Shown: positions 1-8,866 of the stretch, piece by piece | Layout of the letters: each line of letters opens with the position of its first letter | Numbering within the stretch: position 1 is the first letter of the stretch | Assembly (NCBI GenBank): GCA_023386815.1 | Contig: JAEWIZ010000005.1 | Span: 62,001-126,000, forward strand | Direction of reading: 5' to 3' | DNA: 64,000 nucleotides | Source: Bacillota bacterium | GTDB taxonomy: Bacteria; Bacillota; Clostridia; Lachnospirales; Lachnospiraceae | Made by a program: the position numbers and the translations under genes | Notes under the pieces: generated by a model | Databases searched by the model: none | What the model was told of the DNA's origin: nothing | The model's input: the letters and a program-made list of their open reading frames with translations, nothing else

Positions 1-1
1 C

Positions 2-955
2 ATAACACACAAACTAAATGAAGTACTGGAAATCAGCGATCGTGTGACCATTCTGCGTAAAGGAGAAAGTGTTGCAACTGTAAATACTGCACAGACAAGC
101 GCTCAGGAGTTGACGGAAATTATGGTGGGCAGACCCATTGAATTATCCATAGACCATCCAGAGACTGATTTTGATGAGAATTTACTGGAGATACATCATT
201 TAACTGTTTGTGACGAAGAAGGCTTTCAGATGATCAAGGATATTTCCTTTGATTTAAATCGAGGCGAAATTCTAGGAGTAGCTGGGGTTGCCGGCAGCGG
301 GCAGAAGGAACTGTGCGAAGCACTCGCTGGACTTCTTCCTGTCAAGCAGGGTGCAATTCTCTATCATAAAGAAAATCTCGTAGGAAAAACACCTAGTGAG
401 ATTATTAAAATGGGAATTAGCATGAGCTTTATTCCAGAGGATCGACTTGGTATGGGGCTTGCGGCCTCCATGGGAATGGTTGATAATATGCTTTTGAAAA
501 CCTACCATGAAGGGAAAGGTCCCTTTGTTAGTAAAAAGGCAGCAAGAGAATTATCAAAACGACTGGTAAAGCAATTGCAGATTGTTACACCTAGTGTGGA
601 TACTCCGGTGCGCAGGCTGTCCGGTGGAAATGTTCAGAAGGTTCTTCTGGGAAGAGAAATTGAGTCACAACCCAATGTACTTATTACGGCTTACGCAGTA
701 CGAGGCCTTGATATCAATTCCTCTTATACAATCTATGACCTAATTAACGAACAGAAGCAAAAGGGTGTTGGTGTGCTTTTCATTGGTGAGGATCTGGACG
801 TTATGCTGGAGCTCTGTGATCGCATTATGGTACTATGCAATGGCAAGGTTACCGGTATTGTCAATGCAAAGGATGCTACGAAGGAGCAGCTTGGCTTGTT
901 GATGACCGATGCATCTGAGAAGGGAGGAGACACTCATCATGGAACGAAGCATTAG
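2..955 (+). CDS. Nucleoside/BMP-type ABC transporter ATP-binding protein (5' truncated)
   Basis: The reading frame is open from base 2, so the gene begins outside the window and only its end is seen. The visible part starts in the tail of the first ATPase domain (ITHKLNEVLEISDRVTILRKG). It continues through a complete second domain with a degenerate Walker A (GVAGVAGSGQKE), the signature LSGGNVQK and a Walker B-like stretch before RGLD. Duplicated ATPases of this kind energise BMP-family importers for nucleosides (B. subtilis NupO type) and sugars. The second domain reads ITAYAVRGLD where relatives usually have an acidic Walker B, as is common in the inactive half. The end overlaps the next permease gene by 17 bp, so the three genes form one operon. 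Confidence 0.93.
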   Translation: MTHKLNEVLEISDRVTILRKGESVATVNTAQTSAQELTEIMVGRPIELSIDHPETDFDENLLEIHHLTVCDEEGFQMIKDISFDLNRGEILGVAGVAGSGQKELCEALAGLLPVKQGAILYHKENLVGKTPSEIIKMGISMSFIPEDRLGMGLAASMGMVDNMLLKTYHEGKGPFVSKKAARELSKRLVKQLQIVTPSVDTPVRRLSGGNVQKVLLGREIESQPNVLITAYAVRGLDINSSYTIYDLINEQKQKGVGVLFIGEDLDVMLELCDRIMVLCNGKVTGIVNAKDATKEQLGLLMTDASEKGGDTHHGTKH

Positions 956-2030
956 AATGAAAAAAGAGCCTCTCTTTCATGTTGTTAAAAAGGCTGAGGT
1001 ATCCTATGGAAAGACTATAATGTTATCCTTGCTGGCGGTAATCATTGCAATTATTGCTGGTGGTATCTTCATTCTTGCGATTGGACACAATCCATTTGAA
1101 ATCTATGGTTCCATTGTGCAGGGAGCCTGGAGAAGTAAGATTGCAGCGAAGGGAACGATAAAAATAGCAATTCCTTTATTAATTGCAGCCTTAGGCATTA
1201 CACCTGCGTTTCAGATGAAATTTTGGAACATTGGTGCAGAAGGACAGATCATTATGGGCGGTATTTTTGCTACCTATTTTGCCTTGTTCCTAACGGGGCT
1301 TCCTCACTGGATCTTGCTGATCCTTATGTTTATTGCAGGAGCAGTTGGTGGTGGCTTATGGGGACTCATTCCTGCTTATTTTAAGACCAAGTATGGTACC
1401 AATGAGACCTTGTTCACCTTAATGATGAATTATATAGCATTGTATATGATTAAATATCTAACAGAAGGACCATGGCGTGATCCAGCTTCTTCCGGATTTC
1501 CGAAGATTGCCACCTTTGTACCGAACGCAAGACTTGACCAGATTTTGGGGGTACATGCGGGATGGTTAATAGGTTTAATTCTAGTTGTAGTAATGTTCAT
1601 CTACTTGAGATTTTCAAAACAGGGATATGAAATCAGTGTTGTTGGTGAGAGCACGAATACCGCAAGGTATGCTGGTATGAATGTTAAAAAGATTGTGATA
1701 CGGACCATGTTTCTCAGTGGTGCTATTTGTGGTATTGCAGGCATGTGCCAGGTCAGCGGTGCTGCTTATACCTTAGGTGAGGGAGTAGCAGGCGGTGTAG
1801 GTTTTACAGCCATAATTGTTGCCTGGCTGGCAAAATTGAATCCGATTATTATTTTAATTGTAACAGTGTTGTTTAGTATGCTGGACAAGGGCTGTAGTGT
1901 AATGCAGAGTGAGTTTGGATTGTCCCCTGCGGTGTCCTCCATTTTACAAGGTATTATCCTATTCTCAATTCTAGCCCTTGATTTCTTTAACCGTTATCGT
2001 TTTGTATTAAGACAAAGGAGGAAGGCATAA
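939..2030 (+). CDS. ABC transporter permease, BPD_transp_2 (NupP-like)
   Basis: This is an inner-membrane permease of the branched-chain amino acid/ribose/nucleoside type, about 363 residues with many hydrophobic helices. I place the start at ATG 939, preceded by GGAGGA at 921-926. An upstream in-frame ATG at 909 has no such site. The motif FWNIGAEGQIIMGG is characteristic of the permease that works with a BMP lipoprotein and a duplicated ATPase. It overlaps the ATPase gene by 17 bp and the next permease by 1 bp, which indicates translational coupling. The likely substrate class is nucleosides, inferred from family and gene order only, since the binding-protein gene is outside the window. Confidence 0.93.
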   Translation: MERSIRMKKEPLFHVVKKAEVSYGKTIMLSLLAVIIAIIAGGIFILAIGHNPFEIYGSIVQGAWRSKIAAKGTIKIAIPLLIAALGITPAFQMKFWNIGAEGQIIMGGIFATYFALFLTGLPHWILLILMFIAGAVGGGLWGLIPAYFKTKYGTNETLFTLMMNYIALYMIKYLTEGPWRDPASSGFPKIATFVPNARLDQILGVHAGWLIGLILVVVMFIYLRFSKQGYEISVVGESTNTARYAGMNVKKIVIRTMFLSGAICGIAGMCQVSGAAYTLGEGVAGGVGFTAIIVAWLAKLNPIIILIVTVLFSMLDKGCSVMQSEFGLSPAVSSILQGIILFSILALDFFNRYRFVLRQRRKA

Positions 2031-2980
2031 TGATCATTAATTTTTTATTTGCGGCCATCAAAGCCGGAACTCCGTTGCTCTTTGGTACTACCGGTGAAAT
2101 TATGACAGAGAAAACCGGTCATTTAAATCTCGGTGTAGAAGGTATGATGTTCATGGGAGCCTTCCTGAGCTTCTTTGTAGCATACCACAGCGATAATCTA
2201 GTCTTAGCCTTACTTGCAGCCTTTGCGATTGGAGTATTTGCAGCTCTGATCTATGCAATATTAACAGTTAGCTTCATGGCTAATCAGAATGTTACAGGCC
2301 TTACCTTAACGATCTTTGGTACAGGCTTTGCAAAGTTCTTTGGAGCGATGATGATTGATGAAGCTGGTGGTTCACCTAAGCTTTCTACCAATTTTCTGAA
2401 GGCTATTTCGGAGAAATCTATTCCGGTTCTGGGAGATATTCCGGTGATTGGAAAGCTTCTCTTTTCTCATAATCCATTGGTATACCTTGCAATTGTCATA
2501 GCGATTATTTGTACAATATATATGTTAAAAACCCGTAGTGGTCTTAATATGAGAGCTGTTGGTGAGAATCCTGGTGCGGCTGATGCAGCAGGGATTAATG
2601 TGACTCTGACAAAGTATCTTCATATAATGGCTGGCGGGGGCATCTGTGGTTTAGGCGGCGCTTACCTTTCCCTTATTAATGGTGGTGGTATCTGGAATAA
2701 CAGCAGTGTAGTAAATGGGCAAGGCTGGATCTCCGTAGCGCTTGTTATATTTGCAAGCTGGAATCCTGCAAAAGCAATTATTGGATCATTAGTATTTGGT
2801 GCTTTCAGTGTGCTTCAATTCTATGTTCCAAAGAATATTATTGAGATACCAAATGCATTCTATGTAATGCTTCCTTTCTTAATTACAACCTTTGTTTTGA
2901 TTGTAACATCGATGAAAAAGTCTAAGGAAGGCTCCCAGCCTGCAGGCTGTGGAGTGAATTACTTTAGAGAAGAGCGTTAA
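2030..2980 (+). CDS. ABC transporter permease (NupQ-like)
   Basis: This is the second permease subunit of the importer, 316 residues and strongly hydrophobic. It shares the family motif with its neighbour in the form TEKTGHLNLGVEGMMFMGA. The start codon overlaps the upstream stop in a TAATG arrangement, the usual sign of stoichiometric coupling of two permeases. With the genes before it, it forms the order ATPase-permease-permease, the same as B. subtilis nupOPQ. A strong intrinsic terminator follows 57 bp after the stop, so the operon ends here. Nucleoside specificity is inferred by family resemblance. Confidence 0.93.
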   Translation: MIINFLFAAIKAGTPLLFGTTGEIMTEKTGHLNLGVEGMMFMGAFLSFFVAYHSDNLVLALLAAFAIGVFAALIYAILTVSFMANQNVTGLTLTIFGTGFAKFFGAMMIDEAGGSPKLSTNFLKAISEKSIPVLGDIPVIGKLLFSHNPLVYLAIVIAIICTIYMLKTRSGLNMRAVGENPGAADAAGINVTLTKYLHIMAGGGICGLGGAYLSLINGGGIWNNSSVVNGQGWISVALVIFASWNPAKAIIGSLVFGAFSVLQFYVPKNIIEIPNAFYVMLPFLITTFVLIVTSMKKSKEGSQPAGCGVNYFREER

Positions 2981-3036
2981 AGTAAGGTGGCATTTGCTAA
3001 AGATTAATACCTTATCATAGTAACGAATTGAAAAAT

Positions 3037-3068
3037 AAGTCTGTTGTGCAGCCAACAGACTTTTTTTT
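3037..3068 (+). terminator. Rho-independent terminator of the ABC transporter operon
   Basis: A perfect 10-bp stem (AAGTCTGTTG with CAACAGACTT) encloses a 6-nt loop and runs into a tract of eight or more T residues. Confidence 0.93.
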
Positions 3069-3242
3069 TATACCCCAGAAGGGTAGAAAATTGGAGTTAT
3101 ATATGTGAATCAAAATTATAAATAAATATACATATTTTGGTGATAACATCACAGATGTGTGAATCATATGGTGATATAGTAAGGTCATAAAGATGAATGA
3201 TTGGTTTTTATCAATCATATAATGTAAATTGGAGGAATAATT

Positions 3243-3557
3243 ATGGCTGCAATAAAAATAACAAAAAGTAACTTTGATCAAGAGGTATTACATTCGAAAG
3301 AACCTGTATTGTTAGACTTCTGGGCATCCTGGTGTGGACCATGCAGAATGGTAGCGCCGACGCTTGATGAAATTGCTGAAGAGATGAGAGGAGTAGCAAA
3401 GGTAGGGAAGATTAATATTGATGAGGAATCAGATTTAGCTTCCGCATTTCGTGTTATGAGCATTCCAACACTTGTTGTTGTGAAGGAAGGCAAAGTAAAA
3501 GCTCAATCAGTGGGAGTAAAACCCAAAAAAGATATCTTGAGAATGTTGGAGAATTAG
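3243..3557 (+). CDS. trxA: Thioredoxin
   Basis: This is a cytoplasmic dithiol-disulfide oxidoreductase of 104 residues, the standard thioredoxin length. The active site FWASWCGPCRM places the redox cysteines at residues 31 and 34. The conserved cis-proline region MSIPTLVVVKEG is present. GGAGGA lies 7-12 bp before the ATG. It is followed by the superoxide reductase gene, with a terminator-like hairpin between them, so the two are probably transcribed separately but may serve the same redox defence. Confidence 0.96.
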   Translation: MAAIKITKSNFDQEVLHSKEPVLLDFWASWCGPCRMVAPTLDEIAEEMRGVAKVGKINIDEESDLASAFRVMSIPTLVVVKEGKVKAQSVGVKPKKDILRMLEN

Positions 3558-3588
3558 GATATAATTGCTAATAGGCAGAGATTAAAGC

Positions 3589-3659
3589 TGGAGATATCAG
3601 CAAATACTATTGCAAAGGAGAGAACTTCTAATGTGTATAGTAAGAGCCGGATATCTCCA
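3589..3659. repeat. 10-bp inverted repeat with 51-bp loop
   Basis: TGGAGATATC at 3589-3598 is exactly complementary to GATATCTCCA at 3650-3659, in the gap between thioredoxin and desulfoferrodoxin. There is no T tract after it, so it may be an mRNA 3'-end structure or an operator pair rather than a terminator. Confidence 0.5.
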
Positions 3660-3672
3660 TTTAATTATGACG

Positions 3673-3703
3673 AATGAATCAGCCTGCTGATTCATTTTGT
3701 TTT
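3673..3703 (+). terminator. Rho-independent terminator after trxA
   Basis: A perfect 10-bp stem (AATGAATCAG with CTGATTCATT) has a 4-nt loop and is followed by TTGTTTT. Confidence 0.8.
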
Positions 3704-3743
3704 GCGCCAAAATCTAATTTACATGAGAAAAGGAGAATTGCCT

Positions 3744-4124
3744 ATGTGCGAACATAAGTTTTACAAATGTAAACATTGTGGAAATATCGTGGGTATGATC
3801 CACAGTTCAGGAGCTCCATTAACTTGCTGCGGCGAACGAATGGAAGAGTTGGTTCCCAATACAGTGGATGCTGCGAAAGAGAAACATGTGCCTGTAGTAA
3901 CTGTTGAAGGAAATAAGGTTGTAGTTGAAGTTGGTAGTGTTGCTCATCCTATGTTAGAGGAGCATTTTATTCAATGGATCTATCTACAAACAAAGAACGG
4001 TGGACAGAGAAAATGTCTTGCTCCAGGTCAAGAGCCAAAAGCAACATTTGCTCTTGAAGACGATGAAGTAGTAGCAGTATACGAATATTGCAACCTTCAC
4101 GGTTTATGGAAAACAGAAATTTAA
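3744..4124 (+). CDS. dfx: Desulfoferrodoxin (superoxide reductase, 2Fe-SOR)
   Basis: This enzyme reduces superoxide to peroxide without making oxygen, a defence typical of anaerobes. The 126-residue protein has the N-terminal desulforedoxin centre with cysteines at about 9, 12, 28 and 29 (CKHC then CC). The catalytic iron centre has its histidines in EKHVP, AHPMLEEH and CNLHG and its cysteine in CNLHG. I set the start at ATG 3744, which has AAAGGAGA about 8 bp upstream. An upstream in-frame ATG at 3702 lies inside the preceding terminator. A thioredoxin precedes it and a Crp-type regulator follows, consistent with an oxidative-stress group. Confidence 0.95.
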   Translation: MCEHKFYKCKHCGNIVGMIHSSGAPLTCCGERMEELVPNTVDAAKEKHVPVVTVEGNKVVVEVGSVAHPMLEEHFIQWIYLQTKNGGQRKCLAPGQEPKATFALEDDEVVAVYEYCNLHGLWKTEI

Positions 4125-4152
4125 GGTATGTAATTAGGTAAGGCTTAGAACT

Positions 4153-4211
4153 GCATGCAGGATTTTGATACGGTTGTAATCACTGTTTGAAATCTTGCAT
4201 GCAATTTTGTA
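4153..4211 (+). terminator. Probable terminator after dfx
   Basis: GCATGCAGGATTT (4153-4165) pairs with AAATCTTGCATGC (4190-4202) with one G-T wobble. The stem is followed by AATTTTGTATT. Confidence 0.7.
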
Positions 4212-4265
4212 TTAGCATCTGTATATATTTAAGTAATGTACCTTATTTTAACACAGGGAATAAGG

Positions 4266-4961
4266 ATGATTGGAGGAAATGGTTTGGTTGAACATGTTAA
4301 AGATATCGCATTTCTGGAAGATACTTTAAACTTTTGGAAGAAACTAAATCGGGCACAAAAGAATTTCCTGCAGCAGGCGATTGTGAAAAAGCAATTTGCA
4401 ACAGGAGAGTCAATGCACAGCACATCGGATAATTGTTCCGGACTATTTTTAATCAAAAAGGGTCAAATAAGAGCTTATATTATATCAGAAAGCGGCAGGG
4501 AGATCACCTTATATCATTTGTTTGAACGGGACGTCTGTATCTTTTCTGCTTCCTGCGTTATGAAAAATATAGCTTTTGATGTAAATATAGAGGTAGAAAG
4601 GGATACCGAGGCCTACCTGATTCCTACCATAGCCTTTCGTAAACTGTCCGAGGAATCCATACCTGTTCAGATCTTTACCAATCAATTAATGGCATCACGA
4701 TTTTCTGATGTCATGTGGATCATGGAGCAGGCCTTATTTACCAGTTTTGACAAGAGATTAGCTAATTTCCTCATGGAGCAGGCTGTTATTCAAGATTCCG
4801 ATACTCTGGTTATGACCCATGAAAAGATTGCAAATCATTTAGGAACAGCTAGAGAAGTTGTGACCAGGATGCTGAAATACTTCCAAACAGAAGGAATGGT
4901 CAGCTTAAGCCGCGGTACAATAGAAATATTGGATCAGGATAAGTTAAATAGACTACGATGA
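4266..4961 (+). CDS. Crp/Fnr family transcriptional regulator
   Basis: The protein has an N-terminal cyclic-nucleotide-binding-like beta barrel, with GLFLIKKGQIRAYIISESGREITLYHLFERDVC marking the core. A C-terminal Crp helix-turn-helix follows (LVMTHEKIANHLGTAREVVTRMLKYFQTEGMV). There is no Fnr-type N-terminal cysteine cluster, so direct oxygen sensing through an iron-sulfur cluster is not supported. The start is uncertain: ATG 4266 is in frame, but a good GGAGGA at 4272-4277 sits 6 bp before an in-frame TTG at 4284, which may be the true start. Its position after superoxide reductase suggests control of redox genes, which is inference from context. Confidence 0.88.
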   Translation: MIGGNGLVEHVKDIAFLEDTLNFWKKLNRAQKNFLQQAIVKKQFATGESMHSTSDNCSGLFLIKKGQIRAYIISESGREITLYHLFERDVCIFSASCVMKNIAFDVNIEVERDTEAYLIPTIAFRKLSEESIPVQIFTNQLMASRFSDVMWIMEQALFTSFDKRLANFLMEQAVIQDSDTLVMTHEKIANHLGTAREVVTRMLKYFQTEGMVSLSRGTIEILDQDKLNRLR

Positions 4962-5017
4962 GGAAGTTTATGAAAGCTTAGGCAATGAAGAGAAATGAAT
5001 AGTACTACAATATACGG

Positions 5018-5056
5018 AACGATAGTCTAAAACAAAAGTTGAGTGGCTATCGTTTT
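5018..5056 (+). terminator. Rho-independent terminator after the Crp-type gene
   Basis: AACGATAG (5018-5025) pairs with CTATCGTT (5047-5054), and the stem ends in a run of six T residues. Confidence 0.8.
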
Positions 5057-5105
5057 TTCAGATAGATCATGCATGGTGATGAAATGTGTAGGAAAAGGGT
5101 ATTTA

Positions 5106-5134
5106 TTGACAGGTAGGATTTGTGAGAGTAAAAT
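5106..5134 (+). promoter_or_regulatory. Sigma-A type promoter of the MBL-fold gene
   Basis: TTGACA at 5106-5111 is followed after 17 bp by TAAAAT at 5129-5134. It is the only strong promoter in the 283-bp gap and points at the gene starting at 5245. Confidence 0.75.
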
Positions 5135-5210
5135 AAAATCAAGAATTATCGTATAAAATGAAGATAGATTGTTCAAAATAAGTTGCTTTCAAAGTCATTC
5201 ATCAAGTGTA

Positions 5211-5230
5211 TTTTTTACAGCTGTAAAAAA
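5211..5230. promoter_or_regulatory. Perfect 20-bp palindrome with TACA-N2-TGTA core before the start codon
   Basis: Six T, ACAGCTGT and six A form an exact palindrome that ends one base before the GGGAGG ribosome site. The TACAGCTGTA core matches the TACANNTGTA box bound by BlaI/MecI/CopY-family repressors. It could equally be an RNA hairpin next to the ribosome site. No such repressor gene lies nearby. Confidence 0.45.
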
Positions 5231-5244
5231 GGGAGGAGTTCCAC

Positions 5245-6843
5245 ATGAAATTAACATTTATAGGTGCGGCCCATGAGGTAACCGGAAGTTGTTTTTTCTT
5301 AGAAGCCTGTGGTAAGAATATTCTTATTGACTGTGGTATGGAACAAGGTAAGGATAAATTTGTGAATCAAGAGATACCGGTAGCGTCTGCAGCAATTGAT
5401 GCCGTTCTTTTAACGCATGCACATATGGATCATTCAGGAAGGCTGCCTCTTCTTTATGTAGAAGGCTTCCGGGGTAATATTCATTCTACCAGCGCTACGA
5501 ACGCGTTATGTAATCTCATGCTTCGTGATAGTGCCCATATTCAGATGGCGGAAGCAGAATGGAAGAATCGCAAAAAGCAGCGTTCTGGAGATAAGCCCAC
5601 AGTACCGCTATATGATATGGAGGCATCCCTAAATACAATTCGCTTATTTACACCGCATGAATATAATGAAACATTTACACTTTTTGATGGGATTGAAGTT
5701 CGATTTATCGATGTAGGACATCTGCTGGGCTCCGCCAGTATCGAACTATGGATTACAGAAGAGGGTGTCACTAAGAAGATCGTATTCTCCGGTGATATCG
5801 GAAACATAAATCAGCCGCTAATTAAGGACCCACAGTATATTAAGGAAGCTGACTATGTAATTATGGAATCTACCTATGGTGATCGAAACCATGGTGTGTC
5901 GCCGGATTACATTGGCGAACTTTCAGAAATTATCCAGACTACCTTTGACCGGGGAGGTAATGTTATTATTCCCTCATTTGCGGTAGGAAGAACACAGGTA
6001 CTTTTATATTATCTTAGAAAAATTAAAAATGAACGCCTAATCCAGGGGCACGGAAACTTTAAAGTATATGTAGACAGTCCCTTAGCAGTGGAAGCTACTG
6101 AAGTTTTCCACGAATATATGACTCATTATTTTGATGATGAAGCTATGGAGTTGGTGCAAAAAGGGATTAATCCGCTGGCTTTTCCGGGGCTTAAGACCTC
6201 TATTACCTCGGAGGAATCAAAGGCAATTAATTTTGATGAGGATCCCAAAATCATTATTTCAGCTTCTGGCATGTGTGATGCGGGTAGAATTCGCCATCAT
6301 CTAAAACATAATTTATGGCGTGAGGATAGTACCGTTGTATTCGTTGGATATCAAGCGGAGGGGACCTTAGGCCGCCTCCTGTTGGATGGTGTTCCACAGG
6401 TGAAACTATTTGGCGAAGAAATTACAGTTGCTGCCCAGATTCGACAAATGGCTGGCGTTAGTGGTCATGCGGATCGGGAGGGCTTACTGAGATGGCTCAC
6501 CAGCTTTGAGAAAAAGCCAGAGCATGTCTTTGTGGTTCACGGGGATGAGCAGGTAAGCCAGTTATTTACAGATTATATCAGTAGTGAATTAGGATATACA
6601 GCGGATGCACCTTATAGTGGTGCAACCTATGATTTAATCAGAAATGTATGTGTACAGGAAGGCAAGAAGATACCGGTAGAAGATAGAACGGAGGTAGTAA
6701 AGACGGGTTCTGTATTTGAACGTCTTGTTCAGGCTGGAAAGCGTCTTGCTATTGTTATCCAACACAACAAGGGTGGGGCCAATAAAGATTTGGCGAAATT
6801 CCTAGGTCAGATAAATTCCCTATGCGATAAGTGGGATAGATAA
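5245..6843 (+). CDS. MBL-fold metallo-hydrolase with beta-CASP and RMMBL domains (RNase-like)
   Basis: The 532-residue protein begins with a metallo-beta-lactamase core containing HAHMDH (His58, His60, Asp62, His63). A central beta-CASP segment follows, and then the RMMBL motif SGHADREGLLRWL with HG in VVHGDEQ. Bacterial proteins of this architecture (YSH1/CPSF-like) are metal-dependent RNases or RNA-processing enzymes. The exact substrate cannot be read from the sequence. The start ATG has GGGAGGAG 6-7 bp upstream. Pullulanase follows after 33 bp and is probably in the same transcript, although no functional link is evident. Confidence 0.9.
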   Translation: MKLTFIGAAHEVTGSCFFLEACGKNILIDCGMEQGKDKFVNQEIPVASAAIDAVLLTHAHMDHSGRLPLLYVEGFRGNIHSTSATNALCNLMLRDSAHIQMAEAEWKNRKKQRSGDKPTVPLYDMEASLNTIRLFTPHEYNETFTLFDGIEVRFIDVGHLLGSASIELWITEEGVTKKIVFSGDIGNINQPLIKDPQYIKEADYVIMESTYGDRNHGVSPDYIGELSEIIQTTFDRGGNVIIPSFAVGRTQVLLYYLRKIKNERLIQGHGNFKVYVDSPLAVEATEVFHEYMTHYFDDEAMELVQKGINPLAFPGLKTSITSEESKAINFDEDPKIIISASGMCDAGRIRHHLKHNLWREDSTVVFVGYQAEGTLGRLLLDGVPQVKLFGEEITVAAQIRQMAGVSGHADREGLLRWLTSFEKKPEHVFVVHGDEQVSQLFTDYISSELGYTADAPYSGATYDLIRNVCVQEGKKIPVEDRTEVVKTGSVFERLVQAGKRLAIVIQHNKGGANKDLAKFLGQINSLCDKWDR

Positions 6844-6876
6844 TGATACAGTAGGTTACGCAGGCTGGAGGTTGCT

Positions 6877-8850
6877 TTGGAAAAGGAGAGATTATTAGAA
6901 CATTATAGGCGGTTTATGACAATGGAGTTTGAGTTATCCAAAACCTATCAAGGAGATGATCTTGGGGCAGTTTGGACAGAAGAAGAGACTAGATTCCGTG
7001 TCTGGGCTCCGACAGCGGAACAAGTTGTTGTAAACTTATATAAAACAGGGGAACGAAGCGACTTGTTCCAGAATATAAGAATGAGAAAAGCATCCGGCGG
7101 AACCTGGGTAACTTCGGTAAAAGGCAATTTACATGGTATTTATTATACCTACTCTGTAACGGTAGATAATGAAACGAAAGAAGCTGTTGATCCGTATGCC
7201 AGGGCAGTAGGAGTGAATGGGAAACGGGGGATGGTAATTGATTTATCCGCTACTGATCCAACAGGCTTTCTTTCTGAAATAAAGCCTGAGTTCCTTCAAC
7301 CTACAGATGCGGTAATTTATGAACTTCATATCAGGGATTTTTCTATTGATTCCAATTCAGGTATGATTCATAAAGGGAAATATCTTGCCTTTACTGAGTC
7401 AGGGACGAAGAATTCATATGGGGATGCGACGGGTATTGATTACTTAAAACAGCTGGGTATTACTCATGTGCATTTGTTACCAGCCTTTGATTATATGACG
7501 GTTAATGAAGCTCAGCTGCAAGCTCCTCAATATAATTGGGGATATGATCCACAAAATTATAATGTCCCGGAAGGATCTTATTCCACAGATCCGTATCATG
7601 GGGAAGTAAGAATTCGAGAATTCAAACAAATGGTGCAAGCCTTGCATCAACATGGGATTCGTGTCATTTTGGATGTGGTTTATAACCATACAAAGGAAAG
7701 TATTAATTCCAATTTCAATTGTATTGTTCCAGGATATTATTATAGACTAACCCCGGAAGGCGATTTCTCCAATGCTTCTGGTTGCGGCAACGAGACTGCC
7801 TCTGAGCGAGTCATGATGAGGAAATTCATCATTGACTCCCTGCTTTATTGGAATAGGGAGTACCATATAGACGGTTTTCGTTTTGACCTGATGGGAATAC
7901 ATGATTTAAAAACGATGAATGAAATAAGAGAGACTTTAGATACCGTTGAAGAAGGAATTCTGATCTACGGCGAAGGCTGGACTGGAGGACTTTCACCTCT
8001 TCCGGAGCATGAACGTGCCATGAAGGATAATATTCGTAATATGAGAAATGGTATTGCGGTCTTTAATGACAATCTTAGGGATGGAATCAAGGGAAATGTC
8101 TTTCAACCAGAAGAAAAGGGCTATATTACTGGAAAAGACGGACTCGAGGATACCATTAAATTTGGTGTGGTAGCAGCAACCTGGCATGACTGGATCGACT
8201 ATTCAAAGGTTCTTGGAACCAGTTATCCTTGGGCCGCTCAACCATCACAAGTAGTTAATTACGCATCAGCCCATGATAATTATACCCTATGGGATAAAAT
8301 AGTACTATCTACTCCTTTTGACAGCAGAGAAGATAGAGTAAAGATGAACCTGCTATCAGCAGCGATTATTTTAACGAGTCAGGGAATACCATTTTTTCAG
8401 GCAGGAGAAGAGTTTCTAAGAAGTAAACCTCTAAATGAAGAGAAGACCCGGTTTGAAGGGAATAGCTACTCCTCACCAGACAGTATTAATAGTTTAAAAT
8501 GGGATCAGATAACAGAGAACAAGGAAGTAGTTAATTATTACCGTGGGTTGATTGAATTTCGAAAGGCCCATAGCGTACTTCGAATGACAACAGCAGTGGA
8601 GGTAGAAGCTAGGCTGAGATTTTTAAAATGGCTGGATAACAATTTAATTGCGTTTCTACTCTCACATCCGACAGAGGGTGAAATGTGTGTTATCTATAAT
8701 GCGAACAATAGCTGGAAACCGGTTCATGTGCCTGAAGGCAATTGGAGAGTTTATATCAAAGGAAAACGTGCTGGAAATGAAGTTTTAGATAGTAACACGG
8801 GTGGTGTTGTACATGTAGAACCGTTATCCGCAATGATTATGGTAAGATAA
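6877..8850 (+). CDS. pulA: Type I pullulanase (GH13), TTG start
   Basis: This enzyme cleaves alpha-1,6 branch points in pullulan, glycogen and starch. It has an N-terminal CBM48-like module (FRVWAPTAEQVVVNLY) and the type I pullulanase signature YNWGYDPQNYN near residue 220. The GH13 regions follow: RVILDVVYNHT, GFRFDLMG with nucleophile Asp337, YGEGW with acid Glu366, and SAHDN around 466-468. There is no signal peptide, so it is probably cytoplasmic, acting on glycogen or imported dextrins. The start is TTG at 6877 behind CTGGAGG. No in-frame ATG with a ribosome site precedes the CBM48 region. Confidence 0.95.
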   Translation: MEKERLLEHYRRFMTMEFELSKTYQGDDLGAVWTEEETRFRVWAPTAEQVVVNLYKTGERSDLFQNIRMRKASGGTWVTSVKGNLHGIYYTYSVTVDNETKEAVDPYARAVGVNGKRGMVIDLSATDPTGFLSEIKPEFLQPTDAVIYELHIRDFSIDSNSGMIHKGKYLAFTESGTKNSYGDATGIDYLKQLGITHVHLLPAFDYMTVNEAQLQAPQYNWGYDPQNYNVPEGSYSTDPYHGEVRIREFKQMVQALHQHGIRVILDVVYNHTKESINSNFNCIVPGYYYRLTPEGDFSNASGCGNETASERVMMRKFIIDSLLYWNREYHIDGFRFDLMGIHDLKTMNEIRETLDTVEEGILIYGEGWTGGLSPLPEHERAMKDNIRNMRNGIAVFNDNLRDGIKGNVFQPEEKGYITGKDGLEDTIKFGVVAATWHDWIDYSKVLGTSYPWAAQPSQVVNYASAHDNYTLWDKIVLSTPFDSREDRVKMNLLSAAIILTSQGIPFFQAGEEFLRSKPLNEEKTRFEGNSYSSPDSINSLKWDQITENKEVVNYYRGLIEFRKAHSVLRMTTAVEVEARLRFLKWLDNNLIAFLLSHPTEGEMCVIYNANNSWKPVHVPEGNWRVYIKGKRAGNEVLDSNTGGVVHVEPLSAMIMVR

Positions 8851-8866
8851 ACCAGAGGAGATACCA

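Noticed and set aside
3197..3218. Small hairpin ATGATTG/CAATCAT before the thioredoxin ribosome site
   Set aside because: A 7-bp AT-rich stem in an AT-rich genome is expected by chance and there is no sign of regulation.
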